The notes below the pieces were generated by a model that was given only the letters and a program-made list of their open reading frames with translations, ran no database searches and had not been told where the DNA came from. Source: an uncultured Collinsella sp. (lineage in GTDB: Bacteria > Actinomycetota > Coriobacteriia > Coriobacteriales > Coriobacteriaceae). From it: a stretch of 64,000 nucleotides of DNA. Below are positions 8,814-18,154 of this stretch, piece by piece (position 1 is the first letter of the stretch; each line of letters begins with the position of its first letter). Where the stretch lies: contig UQHK01000002.1 of NCBI GenBank assembly GCA_900540855.1, positions 62,001 to 126,000 on the forward strand, given 5' to 3'. A program made the position numbers and the translations under genes.

Positions 8814-10637
8814 TTACGCAATCATCTGGAAGAACTCGGCAACGGGGCCAAGCGCCAGGGCCGGGAAGAAGCTCAGGGCACCGATCAGCAGAACGATGAA
8901 CACGAGCAGGAATACGAACATGCCGTTGGTGGTAGACAGGGTACCGGCGCTCTCGGCGACCTTACCCTTCTTGGCCAGCGAGCCGGCGATAGCCAGCGTA
9001 CCGATGATGGGCATGAAGCGGGCGAACAGCATCTCGAGGCCGAGCATGACGTTGATCCAGGGAATGTTGCAGTTCATACCTGCAAACGCCGAGCCGTTGT
9101 TGCCGCCGCATGAGGTGAAGGCATACAGCACCTCGGAGAAGCCATGCGCCCCGCCGTTGGAGAGCTGGTCGGCAAGACCGGGCACCATGCAGGCGATGGC
9201 CGAGCACACCAGAATGGCAAACGGAGTTGCCAGGCACAGGACAACTGCCCAGCGCATCTCGCCCGGCTCGATCTTCTTGCCCAGGAACTCGGGCGTGCGG
9301 CCGACCATAAGGCCGGCGATGAACACTGTGAGGATGGCGAAGCCGATCATGCCGTACAGGCCGCAGCCCACGCCGCCGAAGACGACCTCGCCCAGAGCCA
9401 TCTGGAGCATCTGGACAAAACCGCCCAGCGGGGTGTAGGAGTCGTGCATGGAGTTAACCGAGCCGTTGGAAGCGGCGGTGGTGTAAGCCGACCACGTGGA
9501 GGAGGTGGCGATACCGAAGCGGCTCTCCTTGCCCTCCATGTTGCCGCCGGCCTGGCCGTCGGTCATCTCGATATTGACCGCTCCGCCATCGGCCAGCTGC
9601 GGGGTGCCCGCATGCTCGTTAACGGCGATGATGCCGGTAAAGACCACGAGCAGGATAAGCATCGCTGCGAAGATGGCCTTGCCCTGCTTGGTGTTCTTGA
9701 CGCCGATACCGAAGGTGAAGCAGCAGGCGGCCGGGATCAGCAGCAGGCTGGTCATCTCGATGATGTTGGTGAAGGCACTGGGGTTCTCATACGGATGGGC
9801 TGAGTTCACGCCGAAGAAGCCGCCGCCGTTGGTGCCGGACTGCTTGATGGCGACCTGAGGAGCCGCGGGACCCTGGGGCAGGAACTGCTCAGTGACCACG
9901 CGCGCACCCTCGACAACCTTGCCGTCGACCTTGACCGTATCGCCCTCGATCTGGGCGCCGTCGATGACGCTCCAGCCGCCGTCTGCATTAGGCTGGACAG
10001 CGACGGGCTCTACGAGCTCAGCCTTCTGAGCCGGCTGGAAGTTGGAGATGACGCCACCGGCAGCCAGGCAGATGCCGAACACGAGGTTCAGCGGGATGAG
10101 CACATACAGGACGGTGCGGGTGAGGTCGACCCAGAAGGAACCCAGACCCTGCTCCTTGACCTGACGGAAGCCGCGGATCAGCGCGAACATGACCGCAATA
10201 CCGGTGCCGGCGGACAAGAAGTTCTGCACGGTGAGGCCCATGAACTGCACAAGGTAGGACAGGGTGGTCTCACCGGAATAGGATTGCCAATTGGTGTTGG
10301 TTATGAAGGAAGCGGCCGTATTGAACGACAGGTCCCATGACACACCCGGCAGGTGCTGGGGATTGCCTGGCAAGAAGGGCTGAAGCGCTTGGAGTGCCAC
10401 AAGGGCCACGAGGCCGATCCCCGAAAAGACCAGCACGCTCGCCAGATAGCGCCTACACCCCATCTGCTCTGCCGCGTCGATGCGAAGCAGACGATAGACG
10501 CCACGCTCCACAGGAGCAATCACAGGCGACAGGAACGTATGCTCGCCATCCATGATATGGGCCATGAACCGACCGAGCGGAACGGCCAGGACGACGAGCA
10601 CGGCAAAGTACAAGATGTACTGAATCGCAGCGTCCAT
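8814..10637 (-). CDS. kdpA: Potassium-transporting ATPase subunit A
   Basis: The K+-translocating membrane subunit, 607 residues, with about ten hydrophobic segments. The selectivity-loop sequences of the SKT superfamily are visible: NTNWQSYSGETTLSYL, IKQSGTNGGGFFGVNSAHP, STWSAYTTAASNGSVNSMHD and SCGGNNGSAFAGM. A long extracytoplasmic insert at about residues 175-225 (EPVAVQPNADGGWS, VDGKVVEGARVV) sits just before the second pore loop. The start ATG at 10637 lies 3 bp after kdpF. Confidence 0.96.
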   Translation of the reverse strand: MDAAIQYILYFAVLVVLAVPLGRFMAHIMDGEHTFLSPVIAPVERGVYRLLRIDAAEQMGCRRYLASVLVFSGIGLVALVALQALQPFLPGNPQHLPGVSWDLSFNTAASFITNTNWQSYSGETTLSYLVQFMGLTVQNFLSAGTGIAVMFALIRGFRQVKEQGLGSFWVDLTRTVLYVLIPLNLVFGICLAAGGVISNFQPAQKAELVEPVAVQPNADGGWSVIDGAQIEGDTVKVDGKVVEGARVVTEQFLPQGPAAPQVAIKQSGTNGGGFFGVNSAHPYENPSAFTNIIEMTSLLLIPAACCFTFGIGVKNTKQGKAIFAAMLILLVVFTGIIAVNEHAGTPQLADGGAVNIEMTDGQAGGNMEGKESRFGIATSSTWSAYTTAASNGSVNSMHDSYTPLGGFVQMLQMALGEVVFGGVGCGLYGMIGFAILTVFIAGLMVGRTPEFLGKKIEPGEMRWAVVLCLATPFAILVCSAIACMVPGLADQLSNGGAHGFSEVLYAFTSCGGNNGSAFAGMNCNIPWINVMLGLEMLFARFMPIIGTLAIAGSLAKKGKVAESAGTLSTTNGMFVFLLVFIVLLIGALSFFPALALGPVAEFFQMIA

Positions 10638-10640
10638 AGT

Positions 10641-10727
10641 TTACGAATCACTCCTCATCAGAATGTAGATGTAATAGATAAGGAGTCCGATGCAGACGAC
10701 TCCGATAATGGGAATGAGGATGTCCAT
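10641..10727 (-). CDS. kdpF: K+-transporting ATPase small subunit F
   Basis: A 28-residue single-helix peptide, MDILIPIIGVVCIGLLIYYI then YILMRSDS. It is far too short for standard gene calls. It is the first gene of the kdp operon, ends 3 bp before kdpA, and has AGGGG upstream of its ATG. KdpF stabilises the KdpABC complex in other bacteria. Confidence 0.9.
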   Translation of the reverse strand: MDILIPIIGVVCIGLLIYYIYILMRSDS

Positions 10728-10970
10728 TACCGCCCCTTTCACGCGCGGTCCGATGTCTCGGACGCCTGCTCTCGCAAGCGCCTGGGGACAGTAAACGCTT
10801 CTAGAGATTAAAGAGGCGTGAGGGCCGGGGCTCACGACCTTAAGATGCCGTAAAGATGCAGGTAGAAAGCACTATTGCGGCTGCAGTGCGCCTATACTCG
10901 ACCTCGCGAGCATACAGTGGCGTCCTCACCGCGTATGCACGCATGGACAACGTTTCAGAAAGGCTACGCT
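10728..10970. promoter_or_regulatory. Divergent kdpFABC / kdpDE promoter region
   Basis: This 243 bp space lies between the divergent start codons of kdpF and kdpD and must hold both promoters. A direct repeat of GATGC spaced by TAAA-containing sequence (around 10843-10860) and a TATACT hexamer near 10892 are visible. KdpE would be expected to bind here, but I could not define its site. Confidence 0.45.
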
Positions 10971-13706
10971 ATGCAGCGCGACGCATCGGACACTCGCGTC
11001 AATCCAGACCTCATCCTCAAGGCAATTGAGAAAGACGAGGTCGCCGATGACGCTCGAACCAGCCGGGGACACCTCAAGATTTTCTTTGGCTACGCTGCTG
11101 GTGCAGGCAAAACCTATGCGATGCTTCAAGCCGCCCACGCCGCCAAGCGGCGAGGTGTCGACGTCGTCGCGGGATACATCGAGCCGCACGAACGTCCGGC
11201 AACTGCCCATCTTGCACAAGGGCTTGAGAACGTGCCCTGTAAACTCATCGAGCACAACGGCATTGCGCTCAGCGAGTTCGATCTAGATGCGGCTATCGAA
11301 CGCGCCCCTCAGCTCATCCTTGTCGACGAGCTCGCCCATACGAATGCGCCGGGGTCTCGCCACGACAAACGCTATCAAGACGTCGAGGAACTTCTACATG
11401 CAGGCATCGACGTCTATACGACCGTGAACGTTCAGCATATCGAGAGCCTAAACGACATGGTTGCATCCATCACCGGCGTTGTCGTGAGCGAACGAATCCC
11501 CGACCGCATCTTCGATGATGCCGACCAGGTCGAGCTCGTCGACATAGAGCCCGAAGACCTACTTGAGCGCCTTCGCGCCGGCCTCGTCTACCGTCCCGCA
11601 CAAGCCGAGCGAGCGCAACAGCATTTTTTTACCGTCGAGAACCTCACCGCACTCCGAGAAATCGCGCTGCGCCGCTGCGCCGATCGCACCGGCCACCTCA
11701 CAGACGCCGCACGCGTGCTGGGAAACCGTGACTACTACACCAGGGAGCGTATCTTAGTCTGTGTCTCCCCGGCGCCGACCAATCCCCGCATCGTCCGTGC
11801 CGCCGCACGCATGGCGAAAGCGTTTCGCAGCGAGCTCGTCGCCCTGTTCGTAGAGAGCCCGCGCACGCAAGCCATGAGCGATGATGAGCGCGCCAAGCTT
11901 GCAGACAATATCGCCCTAGCCGAGCAGCTCGGAGCACATATGGAAACCGTCTATGGCGACGACGTCGCGTTTCAGATCTCCGAGTTCGCGCGCCTGTCGG
12001 GTATTTCGAAGATCGTCATGGGGCGCACGGGCGAGCACAGCAGCGTCCGTCAGGCCCTCTTTGGCCGCAAATCTCTCGTAGAACAGCTCATAACATTCGC
12101 CCCGAACCTCGACATTTACATCATTCCAGACCAGTCGACTCCGCCCTCCCGACCCAAAGGACGCCGCCATGCGCTCGCCCTGCAGCCGCCCAGCAGCCGA
12201 AACGTGCTTCGCACGCTGGCCCTCTCTCTTGTCGCCACGGCGATCGGCACGGCTTTCCGCCATCTGGGATTTGCCGATTCCAGCATCATATCCCTCTATA
12301 TCCTCACGGCCCTGCTGACCGCCGTCACCACGACGGGGCGTATCTGCACGATCGTATCGAGCGTGCTCTCTGTAGTGCTTTACAACTTCTGCTTCGTAAC
12401 GCCTCTGTTTTCGCTCGCCAGCTACGACCGAAGCTATCTGGTCACGTTCGGCATCATGTTCGCTACCGCTATGGTCGCCGGCGAGTTAACTGCGCGCATC
12501 GCCGACAATGCCCGCACCTCCGCCGAGAACGCATTCAAAACGCGCGTACTCCTCGAAACGAACCAGCTCTTACAGCAAGCCCATAGCGCGGAGGAGTGCG
12601 CCCGCGTCGCCATGAACCAACTCATCAAACTGCTAAAACTCGACGTGGTCTTCTACACCGCCGAACACGGCACGCTCGGCAAGACGCTCTATGAGTCCGC
12701 TGGCACCGAAAACCGATCCGCGTCGCTGCTCACCGACTACGAGCGCGCCGTTGCAACCTGGACCTACACCAACAACAAGCGCGCGGGCGCAAGCACGCGG
12801 ACCCTGCCTGAGGCGCGCTGCCTCTACCTCGCGGTTCGCACCGGCGACAAGGTATTCGGTGTCATCGGCATCGACCTGGAGGGGCGCGAGATCGAAGCCT
12901 TCGAGCATTCGATCGTCCTATCTATCGTAGGCGAATGCGCCTTGGCGCTCGAAAGCGACCGGGCGGCGCAAGAGCGCGAAGAGGCTGCGGTCTTGGCGAA
13001 AAACGAGCAGCTGCGCGCCAACCTTTTGCGCTCCATCGGCCACGATTTGAGGACACCCCTCACGGCTATATCCGGATCTGCGGCAATCCTTCGGAAGAGC
13101 GACGAGATGCTCAGCCTCGAACAACGCTGCGATCTTGCCGATGCCATCTACGACGACTCCCTCTGGCTTATCGATACCGTGGAGAACCTCCTCGCCATCA
13201 CACGCGTCGAGGATGGCACCATTCGCCTCAACTTCACATCCGAGCTCATCGACGAGGTCATCGAGGCCGCCCTCAGCCATGTCGCCCAAGCATCGCATGG
13301 ACGTACCGTCACCATCGAGCACACTGACGACATCCTGCTGGTACGCATCGACGTCCATCTCATCATGCAGGTGCTTACGAATCTCATCATGAACGCCTTC
13401 AAATACACGCCCGAGGACTCGACTGTCACCATCAGCGCACGTCGCGAGGGTGCGTTCGTCGTGGTGGACGTCGCAGACGATGGGCCGGGTGTGGCAGACT
13501 GCGACAAGCCTCATATCTTTGAGCGCTTCTTCACCTCACGCAATACGCGGCCCGTGGATTCGCGTCGAAGCATCGGCCTTGGGCTGTCGCTCTGCCGCTC
13601 CATCGTGGAGGTGCATGGCGGCGTCATCGAAGCTCGCGACAACCACCCCCATGGGGCCGTCTTCCGTTTTACCCTGCCCGCCGAGGAGATCGAGATTCAT
13701 GAATAA
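10971..13706 (+). CDS. kdpD: Osmosensitive K+ channel sensor histidine kinase
   Basis: KdpD, 911 residues. Domains in order: the KdpD domain with a Walker-type motif (FFGYAAGAGKTYAMLQAA) and LVDELAHTNAPGSRH; a universal-stress-protein-like domain (ILVCVSPAPTNPRIVRAAAR); four closely packed transmembrane helices at ~420-520; a GAF-like linker; a HisKA box (RSIGHDLRTPLTAISG) with the phosphoacceptor His; and HATPase_c (NLIMNAFKYTPEDS, DDGPGV). It senses low K+ or low turgor and phosphorylates KdpE. I start at the ATG at 10971 after AAAGG. It overlaps kdpE by 8 bp, implying translational coupling. Confidence 0.96.
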   Translation: MQRDASDTRVNPDLILKAIEKDEVADDARTSRGHLKIFFGYAAGAGKTYAMLQAAHAAKRRGVDVVAGYIEPHERPATAHLAQGLENVPCKLIEHNGIALSEFDLDAAIERAPQLILVDELAHTNAPGSRHDKRYQDVEELLHAGIDVYTTVNVQHIESLNDMVASITGVVVSERIPDRIFDDADQVELVDIEPEDLLERLRAGLVYRPAQAERAQQHFFTVENLTALREIALRRCADRTGHLTDAARVLGNRDYYTRERILVCVSPAPTNPRIVRAAARMAKAFRSELVALFVESPRTQAMSDDERAKLADNIALAEQLGAHMETVYGDDVAFQISEFARLSGISKIVMGRTGEHSSVRQALFGRKSLVEQLITFAPNLDIYIIPDQSTPPSRPKGRRHALALQPPSSRNVLRTLALSLVATAIGTAFRHLGFADSSIISLYILTALLTAVTTTGRICTIVSSVLSVVLYNFCFVTPLFSLASYDRSYLVTFGIMFATAMVAGELTARIADNARTSAENAFKTRVLLETNQLLQQAHSAEECARVAMNQLIKLLKLDVVFYTAEHGTLGKTLYESAGTENRSASLLTDYERAVATWTYTNNKRAGASTRTLPEARCLYLAVRTGDKVFGVIGIDLEGREIEAFEHSIVLSIVGECALALESDRAAQEREEAAVLAKNEQLRANLLRSIGHDLRTPLTAISGSAAILRKSDEMLSLEQRCDLADAIYDDSLWLIDTVENLLAITRVEDGTIRLNFTSELIDEVIEAALSHVAQASHGRTVTIEHTDDILLVRIDVHLIMQVLTNLIMNAFKYTPEDSTVTISARREGAFVVVDVADDGPGVADCDKPHIFERFFTSRNTRPVDSRRSIGLGLSLCRSIVEVHGGVIEARDNHPHGAVFRFTLPAEEIEIHE

Positions 13707-14403
13707 TGCCGCTAAGCCACGCATCCTCCTGGTCGAAGATGACCTGACCGTTCAAAACCTCGTTTCGACCGCGCTTGACCTCCACGGCTATGTCGTGAGC
13801 AAGGTTTGCAACGGCCAGGCCGCCATCATGGATGCGGTGTCGCACGGCCCCAGCCTCATCATGCTCGACCTCGGCCTTCCCGACATTGACGGTATCGAGG
13901 TCATCACGAAGATCCGAAGCTGGTCGGCAGTCCCCATTATCGTCATTTCGGCGCGCTCCGAAGATTCCGACAAGATTGCAGCACTTGACGCAGGGGCAGA
14001 CGACTACCTCACCAAGCCCTTTTCTGTGGATGAGTTGCTCGCGCGCGTCCGTGCGAATTTGAGGCGCTCATCGATGGCGTCGAGCGAGTCGACAGAAGCG
14101 AGCACGTTCGACAACGGTCCGCTGCATATCGACTACGCCGCGGGATACGCGACGAAAGACGGACGCGAGCTCTCGCTCACCCCAACCGAGTACAAATTGC
14201 TCGTCCTTCTGGCGAAAAACGTCGACAAGGTGCTCACCCACACCTTCATCACCCGCGAGATATGGGGCACGAGCTGGGACAGCGATCTGGCGAGCCTGCG
14301 CGTGTTCATGCGCACCCTGCGCAAGAAGATCGAGGCAGACCCCTCTCACCCCAAGATGATTCAGACGCACATGGGCGTCGGGTACCGCATGCAGCGTCTC
14401 TAG
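13699..14403 (+). CDS. kdpE: KDP operon response regulator
   Basis: An OmpR/PhoB-class regulator of 234 residues. The receiver domain has acidic EDD near the start, the phosphoacceptor in MLDLGLPDIDG, and the conserved Lys in DDYLTKPF. The C-terminal winged helix includes LTPTEYKLLVLLAKN and VGYRMQRL. The ATG at 13699 lies inside the end of kdpD, with GAGGAG upstream. It should activate the divergent kdpFABC operon. Confidence 0.95.
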   Translation: MNNAAKPRILLVEDDLTVQNLVSTALDLHGYVVSKVCNGQAAIMDAVSHGPSLIMLDLGLPDIDGIEVITKIRSWSAVPIIVISARSEDSDKIAALDAGADDYLTKPFSVDELLARVRANLRRSSMASSESTEASTFDNGPLHIDYAAGYATKDGRELSLTPTEYKLLVLLAKNVDKVLTHTFITREIWGTSWDSDLASLRVFMRTLRKKIEADPSHPKMIQTHMGVGYRMQRL

Positions 14404-14410
14404 CCCACCC

Positions 14411-14529
14411 CACAAAAAGTTGCGGTGGAATACGGAGTAGATAAGGCCTTTGACAGCCAAAACAGTCCGCATTTCACCGCAACTGATGGGCGGGGTGGAG
14501 TTAGAGGCCCAGGTAGTTAGTCATGCCTT
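14411..14529. repeat. Kdp-flanking palindromic repeat, copy B
   Basis: Second copy of the element at 6003-6122, starting 8 bp after the kdpE stop. The inner inverted repeat has two mismatches here. An outer CCACCCC ... GGGGTGG pair extends the palindrome. With copy A it brackets the whole kdp locus. Confidence 0.8.
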
Positions 14530-14561
14530 CGACGGCGAGCTTGGCGCCTGGATGTCGGGCC

Positions 14562-14762
14562 TTATTTAATACCGCGGCCCAAGTCTTCGGCAATTTTGTC
14601 CACGCCCTTAAGTGCGGCGCAAGTCTTTTTGTTGGAGCAATGTCCCGTGCAAACGCCGCCCTGAGCGCAGTCGGCGCAGGTTCCCTTGCGGTAGATGCGT
14701 ACGCACACGGCGACAAACGCAATACCGATAACAGCCAACACAACAATATCGATAGGTGCCAT
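14562..14762 (-). CDS. FeoB-associated Cys-rich membrane protein
   Basis: A 66-residue protein with one N-terminal membrane helix (DIVVLAVIGIAFVAVCVRIY), then a short cysteine-rich tail with CADC, CTGHC and KTC. This matches the small FeoB-associated Cys-rich membrane protein family in size and layout. It is downstream of feoB on the same strand, separated by a terminator and ~200 bp, so it may have its own promoter. A role in ferrous iron handling is inferred from family and position. Confidence 0.8.
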   Translation of the reverse strand: MAPIDIVVLAVIGIAFVAVCVRIYRKGTCADCAQGGVCTGHCSNKKTCAALKGVDKIAEDLGRGIK

Positions 14763-14903
14763 AGCAAGCCTCCTCTAGTTAACCGCCACTTACTTTACCC
14801 CATTCTCCACCTACCAAAAAGGGACAGGTTTGTTTTGGTCGGTTTTATCTGCGGAAACGCCACATCTTACTTCTGGAGCAAAGCAATCTGTCCCCCATTG
14901 CAC

Positions 14904-14938
14904 CAAAAAGCCCGAGTGTCGCTGGGACACCCGGGCTC
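14904..14938 (-). terminator. feoB terminator
   Basis: On the minus strand AGCCCGGGTGTC pairs with GACACTCGGGCT, followed by TTTTT. It lies 29 bp past the feoB stop. Confidence 0.85.
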
Positions 14939-14966
14939 ATGGAAAGGGGCTAATCCTTATTCGGAC

Positions 14967-17294
14967 TTAAGCGGAAACTGCGGCGGAAGCAGTGTTGGTC
15001 TCGTCCTCGTCGGTCCAAGCGTGTTTAGGCATGGGACGGAAGATCTGGAAGAGCATCGCAATCAGCAGCACGATAGCCACAACCGTCCAGATACCAAACT
15101 GCCCAAGGACAAGCAGGTTGTAGAACTGGTTGATGAACAGGCCGATCACCCAAGCGAAGGCGCACTCGTAGCCGATGGCAATCGCGGTCCACTTGCCGGA
15201 GTCCATCTGGTTGCGGATAGTACCCATAGCGGCAAAGCACGGGGCGCACAGCAGGTTGAAAGCGCCAAAGGCAACGCAGGCGCCCATGGTCGGGAACATA
15301 CCGGCAAACGCGGTCCACAGACTCGGGTCGGTCTCGGCGGCGTCGGCGACGGACAGCAGCGAGCCAGCGGTGGCGACGACGTTCTCCTTGGCGACAAGGC
15401 CTGAGACAGTCAGCGCGGTTGCCTGCCAGGTGCTAAAGCCGAGCGGGGCGAAGATCCAGGCGACCAGGTTGCCCAGCATGGCGAGCACGGAGTAGTCCAT
15501 AAACTCCTCGGGGATGCCGTCCATCGCAGGCAGGAAGCCAAAGGAACCGTTGTAGCTACCAAAGTTGGAGAGGAACCAAACGACGACAGTGGACGCGAAG
15601 ATGACCGTGCCGGCCTTTTTGATAAAGGCCCAGCAGCGCTCCCACACGTGCAGCGCCCAAGAGCGGATCGCCGGGAAGTGGTAGGCGGGAAGCTCCATAA
15701 CAAACGGCGTCGGGCGGCCGGCGAAGAGCTTGGTCTTCTTGAGCATGAGGCCCGAGGCGATGACGGCAAAGACGCCCAGGAAGTAGAAGAGCGGGCTGAT
15801 CCATGCCGCGGTGGTAGAAGAATCGCCGATGATGGAGCCCATGAGCAGGGCAATAATCGGAAGCTTGGCGCCACAGGGAATGAACGTGGTGGTCATGACC
15901 GTCATGCGGCGGTCCTTCTCGTTCTCGATGGTCTTGGTGGCCATGACGCCGGGGACGCCGCAGCCCGAGGACACGAGCATGGGGATGAAGGACTTACCGG
16001 ACAGGCCAAAGCGGCGGAACACGCGGTCCATGATGAAGGCGACGCGGGCCATGTAGCCGCAGTCCTCCAAGAAGGACAGCATCACGAACAGCAGGAACAT
16101 CTGCGGCACGAAGCCGAAGATGGCACCCAGGCCGCCGACGATACCGTCGCAGACCAGCGAATCGACCAGGCCACCGTCCTCGGTGCCGCCCGCCACAAGG
16201 GCGTCGTGGACCATGGTGGTAATACCCGGGACATAGGGGCCGTACTGTGCCGGGTCGACCGAGTCGGCATTGTCGCCCGCAGCCTCAACAGCTGCGTCAT
16301 AGGCGTCGCGACCCTGACCGAGCACGTACCAGCCGTCGGTGCCGAAGAGTTGGTCGTTGGTGAAGTCAGTCACCGTGCCGCCCAAGGTAGAGACGGCAAT
16401 GTAGTACACACAGAACATGATGACCACAAAGATCGGCAGGCCCAGGATACGGTTGGTAACCACGCGGTCGATCTTCTCGGAGGTGCTCATCTTTGCCGGA
16501 GCCTTAGTGAGGCACTCGTCGATGATGTGGGCAATCACGCCGTAGCGCTCGCCGGTGATGATGGACTCGGCGTCGTCGTCGCAATCCTGCTCGCACTGGG
16601 CGACCAGCTGCTCGACGCGAGCGGCCTTCTCCTTGGTGAGGTTGATGAGCTTGCAGGCGTCCGCGTCGCGCTCGAACAGCTTGACGGCGTAGTAGCGACG
16701 CTTGTTGGCGGGAACGCTCGCCGGCAGATTGTTCTCGATGTGGGTCAGAACGTCCTCGATGGCGGAATCGAACCTGTGCGCCGGCGCGTCGGCCTTGGCA
16801 GCCGCCGACTTCTTGACCTGCTCAAAGAGCTCCTTGATGCCCTTGTTCTTAAGAGCCGAGATCATCATGACCGGACAACCGAGCTTCTTGGAGAGCTTGT
16901 CCGTGTCGATCTTATCGCCGTTCTTCTCGACCAGGTCGGCCATGTTGAGGGTAACGACCACGGGCAGGCCGGTCTCGATAACCTGAAGCGCCAGGTACAG
17001 GTTACGCTCGAGGTTGGTGGCATCGACCACCTGGACGACAACATCGGGCTCGCCGCTCATGAGGTAATCGCGCGAGCATTGCTCCTCGGGGCTGTAGGGG
17101 GAAAGCGAGTAGATGCCAGGGAGGTCCGTGATGGTAACGTTCTTGTCGCTTAGGAGCTTGGCTTCCTTTTTCTCAACCGTGACCCCGGGCCAGTTGCCAA
17201 CGTAGCCGTTGGCGCCGGTGATCAGGTTGAAAAGCGTGGTCTTGCCGCAGTTGGGGTTACCCGCCAGTGCGACATGGATCTGAGAATCCGCCAT
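14967..17294 (-). CDS. feoB: Ferrous iron transport protein B
   Basis: FeoB, 775 residues: an N-terminal G domain and a C-terminal permease. G-motifs seen are GNPNCGKTTLFN (G1), TDLPGIYSL (G3), the family-typical NMAD in place of NKxD (G4) and SAL (G5). Two Gate-type membrane repeats follow (ARVAFIMDRVFRRFGLSGKS, SSGCGVPGVMATKTIENEKD). An unusually long acidic extracytoplasmic insert (about residues 320-365, GRDAYDAAVEAAGDNADSVD) lies between the first membrane helices. It imports Fe2+ across the membrane. It is preceded by two feoA genes and an iron-box-like dyad. Confidence 0.97.
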   Translation of the reverse strand: MADSQIHVALAGNPNCGKTTLFNLITGANGYVGNWPGVTVEKKEAKLLSDKNVTITDLPGIYSLSPYSPEEQCSRDYLMSGEPDVVVQVVDATNLERNLYLALQVIETGLPVVVTLNMADLVEKNGDKIDTDKLSKKLGCPVMMISALKNKGIKELFEQVKKSAAAKADAPAHRFDSAIEDVLTHIENNLPASVPANKRRYYAVKLFERDADACKLINLTKEKAARVEQLVAQCEQDCDDDAESIITGERYGVIAHIIDECLTKAPAKMSTSEKIDRVVTNRILGLPIFVVIMFCVYYIAVSTLGGTVTDFTNDQLFGTDGWYVLGQGRDAYDAAVEAAGDNADSVDPAQYGPYVPGITTMVHDALVAGGTEDGGLVDSLVCDGIVGGLGAIFGFVPQMFLLFVMLSFLEDCGYMARVAFIMDRVFRRFGLSGKSFIPMLVSSGCGVPGVMATKTIENEKDRRMTVMTTTFIPCGAKLPIIALLMGSIIGDSSTTAAWISPLFYFLGVFAVIASGLMLKKTKLFAGRPTPFVMELPAYHFPAIRSWALHVWERCWAFIKKAGTVIFASTVVVWFLSNFGSYNGSFGFLPAMDGIPEEFMDYSVLAMLGNLVAWIFAPLGFSTWQATALTVSGLVAKENVVATAGSLLSVADAAETDPSLWTAFAGMFPTMGACVAFGAFNLLCAPCFAAMGTIRNQMDSGKWTAIAIGYECAFAWVIGLFINQFYNLLVLGQFGIWTVVAIVLLIAMLFQIFRPMPKHAWTDEDETNTASAAVSA

Positions 17295-17369
17295 TCAATC
17301 CTTCTTCCTTGTGTGCCTGCGCTGCTTTCTCCGCGCGGGCTGGATAATGTGCTTCAAAGATGCTGCATT

Positions 17370-17389
17370 AAGTTAGAAAAACCTAACTT
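17370..17389 (-). promoter_or_regulatory. Iron-box-like dyad upstream of feoB
   Basis: AAGTTAG-N6-CTAACTT forms a 20 bp palindrome like the DtxR/IdeR box (consensus TTAGGTTAGCCTAACCTAA). It lies 75 bp upstream of the feoB start, in the feoA-feoB gap. Control by a DtxR-type iron repressor is inferred. Confidence 0.65.
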
Positions 17390-17417
17390 TATCTGCAGAA
17401 ATATGCGCCGCGAGTCC

Positions 17418-17639
17418 TTACTGAACCTCGACGACGGCGGCCTCCTCCTTGCGGATGGAAAGCTCGTAGCCGCGCACGTTGATCTCGACCGGATCACCGA
17501 GCGGCGCAACCTTCACGACCTTGAACGAAGTGCCCTTGATGAGCCCCAGGTCCATAAGGTGGCGGCGAAGCGCACCCTCACCGTGAAGCTTGACGATGGT
17601 GGAGCTCTCGCCCACCTTAACGTCACCCAACGTCTTCAT
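17418..17639 (-). CDS. feoA: FeoA-domain protein (proximal)
   Basis: A 73-residue SH3-like FeoA protein: KTLGDVKVGESSTIVKLHGE then RRHLMDLGLIKGTSFKVVKV and DPVEINVRGYELSIRKEEA. FeoA is a small cytoplasmic partner of FeoB. It lies 123 bp upstream of feoB, with the iron box in between, and ~40 bp after the other feoA. Confidence 0.92.
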   Translation of the reverse strand: MKTLGDVKVGESSTIVKLHGEGALRRHLMDLGLIKGTSFKVVKVAPLGDPVEINVRGYELSIRKEEAAVVEVQ

Positions 17640-17679
17640 TTACTTGTCCCCCTTTCAGTGCGTACAGAAATACCGTCGA

Positions 17680-17922
17680 CTAACCGACGGTCATGATGTG
17701 CATGGCAACCTTGGAATCGATGCCAAAGCGTGCGCCCAGCACCGTGACGATGATATTGGCGCCACTCGAGCTCACCACGTGGATTTCGTTGCCCTCGACA
17801 AAGCCGAGGTCCTTGAGGTGGTGCTTCATATCCTCATTGCCCTTTACACGAGACACGCGCACGGTTTCGCCCGCTTTTACCATCGAAAGCGGCATTGCCG
17901 GCATCTGCGGTCCGCAAGACAT
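17680..17922 (-). CDS. FeoA-domain protein (distal, first gene)
   Basis: A second FeoA-like protein, 80 residues: SMVKAGETVRVSRVKGNEDM, KHHLKDLGFVEGNEIHVVSS, then GANIIVTVLGARFGIDSKVA. It begins the feo operon. It has an N-terminal extension with Cys-Gly-Pro (SCGPQMPAM). Two feoA genes before one feoB is a common arrangement in anaerobes. Confidence 0.9.
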   Translation of the reverse strand: MSCGPQMPAMPLSMVKAGETVRVSRVKGNEDMKHHLKDLGFVEGNEIHVVSSSGANIIVTVLGARFGIDSKVAMHIMTVG

Positions 17923-17964
17923 GAGTGGCTCCTAACGTCAGTTCGTCCTTAACATCGACGCGGT

Positions 17965-18018
17965 AAAAGTTAACCACGCCTATGTTCGCTTTAGTAAACT
18001 AACACGTGGTTAACTTTT
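17965..18018. promoter_or_regulatory. Inverted-repeat operator upstream of the feo operon
   Basis: A perfect 14 bp inverted repeat, AAAAGTTAACCACG at 17965-17978 and its complement at 18005-18018, encloses TTAGTAAACTAA, itself a DtxR-like dyad. It lies 43-96 bp upstream of the first feoA start. Iron- or metal-dependent regulation is inferred. Confidence 0.6.
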
Positions 18019-18067
18019 TGGAAAGGGTCCCCATCCAGATTTCGAAAAAGTTTCCCATACGAAACAA

Positions 18068-18100
18068 AGGCACCGCAAAGACCGTCTCTTTGCAGTGCCT
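18068..18100 (-). terminator. Terminator after the HPr-like gene
   Basis: On the minus strand AGGCACTGCAAAGA pairs with TCTTTGCGGTGCCT, followed by TTTGTTT. It lies 55 bp after the HPr-like stop. Confidence 0.75.
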
Positions 18101-18154
18101 ATTGATACCAATTTATGTAACAGAAGGGACTGCCCCTTTGTCACATTGTTGAGG

